This document shows positions 24,022 to 29,225 of a DNA stretch of 29,225 nucleotides, in pieces (positions within the stretch are counted from its first letter, which is position 1; every line of letters begins with the position of its first letter). The DNA is from CAZTWC01 sp964617105 [NCBI: uncultured Myxococcia bacterium]. GTDB lineage: Bacteria; CAZTWC01. Below the pieces are notes generated by a model that saw only the letters and a list, made by a program, of their open reading frames with translations, had not been told where the DNA came from and made no database searches. The DNA lies in assembly GCA_964617105.1 (NCBI GenBank), contig CAZTWC010000013.1, positions 1-29,225 on the forward strand. The letters are read 5' to 3'. The position numbers and the translations under genes were made by a program.

Positions 24022-24053
24022 AAATGATAACGATACAGAGATCTTTATCATTT
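24022..24053. promoter_or_regulatory. 9-bp inverted repeat over the RRM promoter
   Basis: AAATGATAA (24022-24030) and TTATCATTT (24045-24053) are exact reverse complements with 14 nt between. One arm touches the -10 and the other touches the -35 of the promoter on the minus strand, so a bound dimer would occlude it. GATAA units slightly recall Fur hexamers, but the spacing does not fit a Fur box. Confidence 0.5.
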
Positions 24054-24058
24054 GTCAA
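24030..24058 (-). promoter_or_regulatory. Sigma-70-type promoter for the RRM gene
   Basis: On the minus strand: a perfect TTGACA (24058-24053), a 17-nt spacer, TATCGT (24035-24030). The expected start is near 24023, giving a ~115-nt 5' leader before the ATG at 23907. With the promoter at 24186 this accounts for the 335-nt gap 23908-24242. Confidence 0.55.
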
Positions 24059-24185
24059 CAAAAAAATAACCGCGCGGCAATTTAACAATTTACATCAAAA
24101 AACCGCAACTACCTGAGTATGTAGCAGGGGGTATCTTCCTCCGTCCTCAAAGCAATTGCTGATTTTAGATGATATTTTTTAAAAG

Positions 24186-24214
24186 TTGAGATAGGATATC
24201 CTTATCTTTAAACT
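24186..24214 (+). promoter_or_regulatory. Promoter with palindromic spacer before the DUF4476 operon
   Basis: TTGAGA (24186-24191), a 17-nt spacer, TAAACT (24209-24214). The spacer is nearly palindromic: AGATA-GGATATCC-T-TATCT, centred on the 8-bp palindrome GGATATCC. This is a good candidate operator for the three-gene signalling operon that follows. Confidence 0.45.
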
Positions 24215-24242
24215 TGCAACAAAACTATGGAACTCTGTTATT

Positions 24243-24983
24243 ATGCCCAAAAGCCTTGTGTTCAAATTACTGCTGCCTGGCTTAATTTTTATCATAAATG
24301 TCATAAATCCCATGGCTCATGCTGACAGCCATTTGGGCAAAATGTCAACATCCAACCCCACTATTACCAAGGTTACTAAGGGAAATCGGACAGGCAAACT
24401 ACTCGAGAAATTGAAAAGCGAAATCATCTTTACCAGGGGTATGGTCAATGGAATTAGTACTAATTCAAAAATCAAGGCTAAACTTAATAAGCACCTAAAA
24501 AACAGTCTAAAACTAATCAAGGCCCTGGAAAAACATTACGCTTCAACCGTTGGCAATAATGATCCCTGCCAACCCACCCAGGGAGCCAAGATATTAGTTG
24601 TTGACAAAGAGAACTCCAAAACCGAAACCCTGGAGGTAAAATCGGCACAACCTGTTCCGGCTATATTGGCCCCAGCGCCAGTTCCTGCCGCTGAATTTAT
24701 TGATATTGTCGGCCGCTTGGATGAAACCAATTTTGCCGACCACCGGCTGCAATTACTGCAGTCACTATCGGATCAAAATTTCAGCGTGGTTCAATTGGTA
24801 AAAATATTAGACCGATTTCCCTTTGCTGATGATAGAATAAAAGCGGTGTTGATTATCTATCCCAGGTTGGTTGATAAGTCCAGATTGTACCAGGTTTACA
24901 GTACTTTTCCCTTTAGTACGGATCGGGAAAGATTAAAAAAAGAGATCAACCAATTACAAAAACCAACCAATTCAAAAAAATAA
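24243..24983 (+). CDS. Exported protein with C-terminal DUF4476-like domain
   Basis: This 246-aa protein has an N-terminal signal peptide (basic start, LLLPGLIFIINVINPMAHA, likely cleavage after AHA near residue 27). A lysine-rich helical region and a Pro/Ala linker (PVPAILAPAPVPAAEF, about 137-152) follow. The C-terminal ~90 residues repeat a pattern: DETNFADHRLQLLQSLSDQNFSVVQLVKILDRFPFADDRIKAVLIIYPRLVDKSRLYQVYSTFPFSTDRERL. This alternation of F..D.R. and helical segments resembles DUF4476, a helical domain of unknown role in exported proteins. The gene is 20 nt upstream of a response regulator and a membrane kinase, so it may be the envelope-side partner of that system. The ribosome site is weak (GGAA). 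Confidence 0.75.
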   Translation: MPKSLVFKLLLPGLIFIINVINPMAHADSHLGKMSTSNPTITKVTKGNRTGKLLEKLKSEIIFTRGMVNGISTNSKIKAKLNKHLKNSLKLIKALEKHYASTVGNNDPCQPTQGAKILVVDKENSKTETLEVKSAQPVPAILAPAPVPAAEFIDIVGRLDETNFADHRLQLLQSLSDQNFSVVQLVKILDRFPFADDRIKAVLIIYPRLVDKSRLYQVYSTFPFSTDRERLKKEINQLQKPTNSKK

Positions 24984-25003
24984 CTCAATTCTCAGGTGCG
25001 CCT

Positions 25004-26254
25004 ATGTACACAGTAATGCTGGTGGATGACAACAAGATGTATCGGCAGGCTTTTACCCGCTTTTTAGAGATGAACAATTACCAGGTGGTAGAGGCTGAAA
25101 ATCGAGATGAAGCAATGACTAAAATCAGGGAACAGGTACCGGAAGTGGTTATTACCGACCTGGAGATGCGTTCCCGGGAAGAGGGCCTCCAACTGATCCG
25201 GGATATCCGCTCTTTAAAACCCTTTATCCCCATAATAATGATCAGCGCAGTGGGAACTTTTGAAGAGGGAGCCAAGGCCATAGAACTTGGAGCCAACCAG
25301 GTAATAAGCAAAAGCAGAATAGACCAGGAAATAGACTATCTCTATTCCACCATAGATAACGCCATGGCGGAGTATAAACGAAAAAAAAGCCTGCTGGCGT
25401 TGGTTAGGGATATGCGGGAGAGGCTTAACCGCGGCGAAACCAGGGAAGAAGACCGGGAGCAGTTGTCCAAAATTATCGATGATAAACAAATGGATGAATA
25501 TATCCGGACCGAAGCCTATGATGCACTACTCCAATTCAGGGACAGACAATTTCTGGATAAACCCCTTAAAACCGTTGATGGATGGGAAGAGATATCCAGA
25601 GAAATAGTCCAGGAAATTGGCAAAAAAATCCACAACTTTAGCCAGGCAGACCAGGAGACCAAACGAGTCTTTATCACGGCTGAGTATATGTTCAATCAGC
25701 AAGAACAAGAAAAAGGGATGGATATCGATTTTTCTCGCAACATTGCCTTTTCTTACGCCTTTGCCGTGGAAAATGAAGTTAAGTTAAAGATGAAAAGTCG
25801 CATGGTTTCCATGTTGAAAAACCGGGCATTCTTAAAAATGGTTAACCGGCTATACGATGAGAAATTAAAAAACGTAGATCTTTTCCTACACCAGTATCTG
25901 CTGCAATTGATGCGGGGAAAACATATCAATATCACGATAGATAATGTCAGGCATACCCTCCAATATATTTTGAAATTAGAGGGGAGGTACCGGCCCGATG
26001 GATTAAAAGCCGTGGGAACCTTATTGTTACTATTTGCTCGTAATTATGAGGTAATAACCAGAAAAGGAATAGTCAAAATTAAAAATCCAATGGGAATCCA
26101 CACCAACAGTGAAGAAGTCTTAGAACTTGCCAAAGATCTGATTAACCTACAGCATTTTCGCAATCCTTACATACATCCGGATGTGAGCGAAACCGAAAAA
26201 CTTGGGCAAATACGCACTATAGCAAAATCATGTTTACTAAAACTGCTTATATAA
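25004..26254 (+). CDS. Response regulator with a HEPN-like C-terminal domain
   Basis: This 416-aa protein has an N-terminal receiver (MYTVMLVDDNKMYRQAF; acidic pair D8/D9; phospho-acceptor D52 in VVITDLEM; Ser of IIMISAV; Lys of QVISKS). About 90 residues of charged helical linker follow. The C-terminal ~210 residues are all helical: SYAFAVENEVKLKMKSRMVSML, a long middle, and near the end FRNPYIHPDVSETEKLGQIR with R386 and H391. The Rx4H spacing, the preceding Asn-Pro and the following helix match the signature of HEPN domains, many of which are RNases or toxins. No DNA-binding motif is visible. The kinase at 26312 is the obvious partner. The HEPN assignment is an inference from the motif and helical context. 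Confidence 0.8.
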   Translation: MYTVMLVDDNKMYRQAFTRFLEMNNYQVVEAENRDEAMTKIREQVPEVVITDLEMRSREEGLQLIRDIRSLKPFIPIIMISAVGTFEEGAKAIELGANQVISKSRIDQEIDYLYSTIDNAMAEYKRKKSLLALVRDMRERLNRGETREEDREQLSKIIDDKQMDEYIRTEAYDALLQFRDRQFLDKPLKTVDGWEEISREIVQEIGKKIHNFSQADQETKRVFITAEYMFNQQEQEKGMDIDFSRNIAFSYAFAVENEVKLKMKSRMVSMLKNRAFLKMVNRLYDEKLKNVDLFLHQYLLQLMRGKHINITIDNVRHTLQYILKLEGRYRPDGLKAVGTLLLLFARNYEVITRKGIVKIKNPMGIHTNSEEVLELAKDLINLQHFRNPYIHPDVSETEKLGQIRTIAKSCLLKLLI

Positions 26255-26311
26255 TGAAGTAAGGATTAATTCCGGCAACATTTCACCTTTTTACATAGCC
26301 AGGACTCTGTT

Positions 26312-28276
26312 TTGCCTAAACTAGAAAGCCGTTTTTCCAGTAAGACCTCTAAGAAAGAGTTGCCTGCATCCTACGGGCGAGTTAGTTTTGTCAGGCGTAG
26401 TCTACCTGGTTTTCTGATCAATTCTTCCATGATTATCATTACCGCGCTGATGGTTATTATCTTCAACTATCAATTCTACCGGCCGGCCAAGGAAGTGATC
26501 ATTTCTGAAGTGGTTAATGAATTTATGGCGGAAACCCATTCCAAGAATCTGCCTTTCTGGATCAGGTTGGTTGATGACTATATTGTTATGCGCAAAAACC
26601 GGCATGATCACCCGTTGCTGATGAAAAAACTGGAAGAGATGGCCATAGAAATTCTATTTGATAAATCCCCCATATTTCGGCTTCAAATTGTAGATAACGG
26701 AGGTATGTTAATCTCGACTTATGATAATTATCTAAAATATGAAGAGAGCAACTCCTTGAAATATAATCTTCTATTTTCTTTTGAGAACAGTTTTATTGTT
26801 AAAAGTAACCTGGGGAAAATTGTTTTCTTTTATACCAATCCCGTTAACGAGAAAAAAATCATCTCCCTTACCACCAAGTGGCAATCGGTGATTCTGCCGA
26901 TGGTAGTAATAATCCTGGTGTTCCAGATTCTCTTTAATCTCCGGGTGGTCATCCCCCTTAAAAAGGTGGTGTCTTATTTGGAAAAGCCACGTTCTTCGGT
27001 CGATTCTCTCATTGACAATCCGGTCACTCTTCTGGAAAAACTGTATAACCGCAAGGCTCGGGATTCGATTTTATGGCGAATAGAATTATTGCTAGGCGAT
27101 TTTATCTCCAGCAATAAAGATCTCACGGTAGACAGTTTTTTCCATAAACTGCCCCGGCTGTTAAATGATATTTTTCCTGGTTTTATTTTTTCCTGTTACC
27201 GCAATTTCACCACTATTTTTGACAGCCAAACCAGAAACCAACTACAGGAGAATGGTAAGCCCCTACTCAAGGAGGAACTCTATCTGATCCACACCGATCT
27301 TTCCCGGCAAAATATCAAGTATGCCCTGCTTTTTCCTATCTTCTTTCAAGACAGAATTTACGGTTTTGGTCTGCTGGATATGAATAAAAATAACTACTAC
27401 CGTTTCCCCTTGCTGGTCATGGAGACCATAGGACTAATCGGTAACCAGATTGGTATCTCCTGCAATTACATTGATATCCAGCGTAAGTTGATAATGAAAG
27501 AGAAGAGCCTGGCCAATATCAATTTGGCCAAAAATCTAGGCCATGACCTGACCAATATTATAGCTTCGGGCAAACTGGAATTAATGGCAATAACTTCCTA
27601 CATGAAAAATATCGAGAAAAAAGAAACGGTTAACCGGCAAGATAGCCTCTTTATAAACGCCATCAATAACCTAAAAAATAACATTAAATTCCTCCAGGAA
27701 ATAGTTAACATCTATCGTTCCTATACCTATATTCATTCGCCAAAATTTGAATCGATAAATATCTTTCAAACCATTGAAGAGTTGCTTGAACTTTTCAGGC
27801 TCACCACATCAGGTGATATTAACTTCAACCTGGACAGTGGAGGAAAAAACATCATAGCCAAGGTAGAGCCCCGCTTGCTAAAATTGGCAATGTTTAATAT
27901 TATCACCAATGCTGTGGACTCAGTCAAAGCGCGGCAAATTAACGAGGTAACCCGAGGAGAGATCTATATTTCTATAAGTTCCTGTACCTCGGAAAAATGC
28001 TTTGAGATTAAAACCAGGGACAATGGTCAAGGCATTCTTGATAAAGAGGGGAATGAGTTGTCTCCAACTCAGATCAGTCGAATTTTTAATTTTGGCTATT
28101 CAACTAAAGATTCCTCTTTAAAGGGGGAAGGACTGGGATTAAGTTGGGTTTTGGCTATAGTGGATGAATTTCATTGTGGGCAAATAAATGCTGAAAATAA
28201 CCAGAATCTTGGCAGCACCTTTACTATAAAGTTGCCCATTAATCGTCTGCAAGAATGTTCTCACCTGGATTCCTGA
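26312..28276 (+). CDS. Membrane histidine kinase with extracytoplasmic sensor and GAF-like region
   Basis: This 654-aa sensor kinase has a membrane segment at about 33-54, a periplasmic sensor of ~135 residues (dCACHE/PAS-like, with IFRLQIVDNGGMLISTYDNY) and a second membrane segment at about 193-212. A cytoplasmic GAF-like region (about 255-390) is followed by a DHp helix with LGHDLTNIIASGKLELM, phospho-acceptor His411. The ATPase domain has the N-box NIITNAVDSV, G1 DNGQGI, an FNFGYSTK F-box and G2 GEGLGLSWVLAIV, so it should be active. The start is a TTG, with AGGA 7 nt upstream. The next ATG (codon 40) would cut into the first membrane helix. It lies 57 nt after the receiver-HEPN gene, its likely target. 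Confidence 0.92.
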   Translation: MPKLESRFSSKTSKKELPASYGRVSFVRRSLPGFLINSSMIIITALMVIIFNYQFYRPAKEVIISEVVNEFMAETHSKNLPFWIRLVDDYIVMRKNRHDHPLLMKKLEEMAIEILFDKSPIFRLQIVDNGGMLISTYDNYLKYEESNSLKYNLLFSFENSFIVKSNLGKIVFFYTNPVNEKKIISLTTKWQSVILPMVVIILVFQILFNLRVVIPLKKVVSYLEKPRSSVDSLIDNPVTLLEKLYNRKARDSILWRIELLLGDFISSNKDLTVDSFFHKLPRLLNDIFPGFIFSCYRNFTTIFDSQTRNQLQENGKPLLKEELYLIHTDLSRQNIKYALLFPIFFQDRIYGFGLLDMNKNNYYRFPLLVMETIGLIGNQIGISCNYIDIQRKLIMKEKSLANINLAKNLGHDLTNIIASGKLELMAITSYMKNIEKKETVNRQDSLFINAINNLKNNIKFLQEIVNIYRSYTYIHSPKFESINIFQTIEELLELFRLTTSGDINFNLDSGGKNIIAKVEPRLLKLAMFNIITNAVDSVKARQINEVTRGEIYISISSCTSEKCFEIKTRDNGQGILDKEGNELSPTQISRIFNFGYSTKDSSLKGEGLGLSWVLAIVDEFHCGQINAENNQNLGSTFTIKLPINRLQECSHLDS

Positions 28277-28307
28277 ACAATCTTATGATTTGACGTTTTG
28301 TTTTTCC

Positions 28308-28336
28308 TTGATTTCCCGGTAAAATAATGTTAATAA
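28308..28336 (+). promoter_or_regulatory. Promoter for tRNA-His
   Basis: TTGATT (28308-28313), a 17-nt spacer, TAATAA (28331-28336). Transcription would start about 10 nt before the tRNA. Confidence 0.5.
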
Positions 28337-28352
28337 CCATGGGACATAATAT

Positions 28353-28429
28353 GGTGGATGTAGCTCAGTTGGTAGAGCACCGGGTTGTGGCCCCGGTTGT
28401 CGTGGGTTCGAGCCCCATCATTCACCCCA
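28353..28429 (+). tRNA. tRNA-His (anticodon GTG)
   Basis: The acceptor stem pairs GTGGATG (28354-28360) with CATTCAC (28419-28425), including one G-U. G-1 (28353) is encoded and faces C73 (28426), the hallmark pair of tRNA-His. CCA (28427-28429) is also encoded. The anticodon stem CCGGG/CCCGG holds loop TTGTGGC with GTG at 28387-28389. The T arm contains GGTTCGAGC, and the D arm GCTCAGTTGGTAGAGC. Confidence 0.98.
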
Positions 28430-28482
28430 AACTAGTACTTTGTACAACACTATCAGCCTTTTTTGCTCCGGCAATTAAGGCT

Positions 28483-29225
28483 GTGTTTATTTTTATCCTG
28501 TTAGTGTCCGTTCAAATGACACTAATATCAACCGCGGCCGCTAAACAACATCCATCAGATAATCTTTGGCAAACCCTTAAGGTGGGAATGGTTGAATTCC
28601 ATTTTCATTCTGAAGACCAAAAAGCGGTTACCTCTTTGCTGAACAATGCCGATCAATATATCCAAGTTATTTTATCCCACCTGGAACTGAATGCGCCTAA
28701 AGGTCAGGTCACCGTAAAAATAGCAACCAATATGGAGGAGTTTCTCAACCTGCAGCCCGGTCAATACCAGGCCCCTTTTTGGGCAGCGGGTATATCTTAT
28801 TCCCGTTTGAACCTGATAATCTTGCAGGTAAAAGGAGGGAAGGAAGACCGCGTTCGAGATATTGAAACTGTTTTTAGGCATGAATTCGCTCACCTGGCCC
28901 TATTTTGGGCAGCCGGGGAAAAAATAACTATTCCCCTCTGGTTCAATGAAGGTTACGCCATGTTTGAAGCCGATGAATGGGGCTTCGGTTGCATCTCTAC
29001 CTTGATGAAGGCTTCTGTGGCAGATCGGCTTTATACCTTGGCTGATCTGACCAACAATTTTCCTCGCGATACCAGGGAGGTTAATGTTGCCTATTGCCAA
29101 AGTATAGATTTTTTTAGTTATTTTATGCAAGAATACCAGTTGGCCGGTTTCAGAAAATTAATGGGATTTATCCTGCAAGGAATAAGTATTGAAGATGCTA
29201 TTTACCGCTCCACCGGTATCTCTCT
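28483..29225 (+). CDS. Exported MA-like zinc metallopeptidase (HExxH), 3' end beyond window
   Basis: This open frame continues past the right edge. From the GTG at 28483 the protein begins with a hydrophobic stretch (FIFILLVSVQMTLISTAAAK), a probable signal peptide ending near AAA. A domain with VGMVEFHFHSEDQKAVTSLL then leads to the metal site: RHEFAHLA with His133 and His137, and WFNEGYAMFEAD with Glu156 as third ligand. This is the gluzincin pattern of peptidase MA-family proteins. It is probably periplasmic or lipid-anchored. The start is uncertain. The same frame is open back through the tRNA, GTG 28483 has AAGG only 2 nt upstream, and later starts (GTG 28504, ATG 28516) shorten the signal peptide. 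A hairpin (28501-28525) lies in this region. Confidence 0.85.
   Translation, partial: MFIFILLVSVQMTLISTAAAKQHPSDNLWQTLKVGMVEFHFHSEDQKAVTSLLNNADQYIQVILSHLELNAPKGQVTVKIATNMEEFLNLQPGQYQAPFWAAGISYSRLNLIILQVKGGKEDRVRDIETVFRHEFAHLALFWAAGEKITIPLWFNEGYAMFEADEWGFGCISTLMKASVADRLYTLADLTNNFPRDTREVNVAYCQSIDFFSYFMQEYQLAGFRKLMGFILQGISIEDAIYRSTGIS
28501..28525. promoter_or_regulatory. 8-bp inverted repeat at the start of the peptidase gene
   Basis: TTAGTGTC (28501-28508) and GACACTAA (28518-28525) match perfectly around a 9-nt centre. The repeat lies within the predicted signal-peptide codons if GTG 28483 is used. If a later start is used it would fold around the start region. It could be an operator or a translation-limiting hairpin. 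Confidence 0.35.

Noticed and set aside
24022-24053. Fur box at the RRM promoter
   Set aside because: GATAA units are present, but the arms are 14 nt apart and the site does not fit the 19-bp Fur consensus.
28672-29130. Two minus-strand frames near the right edge
   Set aside because: They are antisense to the plus-strand gene with HEFAH and downstream Glu, which is a convincing metallopeptidase.
1-29225. CRISPR arrays, insertion sequences, prophage or integrase genes
   Set aside because: I saw no regularly spaced direct repeats, transposase or integrase motifs. The tRNA-His is followed by a normal gene without a duplicated tRNA end.

Overview
The window comes from a moderately AT-rich Gram-negative bacterium. 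It encodes CMP-KDO synthetase (LPS or capsule), a CotH-like predicted lipoprotein, a polyprenyl-phosphate sugar transferase and a GT39 membrane glycosyltransferase. It is rich in two-component proteins and carries a bacterial microcompartment (BMC) locus. The gene content would suit a deltaproteobacterium or an FCB-type lineage, but nothing in the sequence fixes the phylum. No phage, insertion sequence or CRISPR array is visible.

Layout. (1) 1-3727: the 5' end of a GT2 glycosyltransferase faces away from an exopolysaccharide sugar transferase. The latter converges, with a 3-nt gap, on a CotH-kinase-like gene. (2) 3848-9045, minus strand: an nfu gene, then the conserved trio prkA (yeaG), yeaH/yhbH (DUF444) and spoVR (ycgB). 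A 118-bp imperfect palindrome sits between prkA and yeaH. A nested hairpin plus a G-quadruplex motif sits between spoVR and cotH. (3) 9192-13035: a PAS-PAS-DHp protein lacking the kinase ATPase domain, aspartokinase, and a convergent kdsB plus histidine-phosphatase pair. (4) 13197-14759: a sigma-54-type response regulator behind a leader with a compact predicted RNA fold. (5) 14910-19457: a small BMC locus with BMC-H, BMC-P, an unknown 100-aa protein, a CoA-acylating aldehyde dehydrogenase with an encapsulation-type N-terminus, a PduS-like Fe-S flavoprotein and a PduT-like BMC-T. (6) 19503-23547: a receiver-zinc-ribbon protein divergent from a zinc-ribbon/TPR membrane protein and GT39, ending in a strong terminator. 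(7) 23644-28276: an RNA-binding RRM protein, then a putative operon of an exported DUF4476-like protein, a receiver protein whose C-terminus looks HEPN-like, and a membrane histidine kinase. (8) 28353-29225: tRNA-His(GTG) and the 5' part of an exported HExxH metallopeptidase.

How the genes may work together. The BMC genes encode a shell, a cofactor-recycling redox path (PduS to the PduT pore cluster) and an aldehyde-oxidising core enzyme. No aldehyde-generating signature enzyme and no phosphotransacylase are present, so the substrate is unknown and a partner locus probably lies elsewhere. The sigma-54 activator directly upstream is a candidate regulator, but I found no -24/-12 promoter in front of the shell genes. 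The two most promising undescribed items are this incomplete BMC locus and the receiver-HEPN/histidine-kinase/DUF4476 operon. Next is the structured leader of the sigma-54 regulator. All promoter, operator and RNA-fold calls were made by eye.
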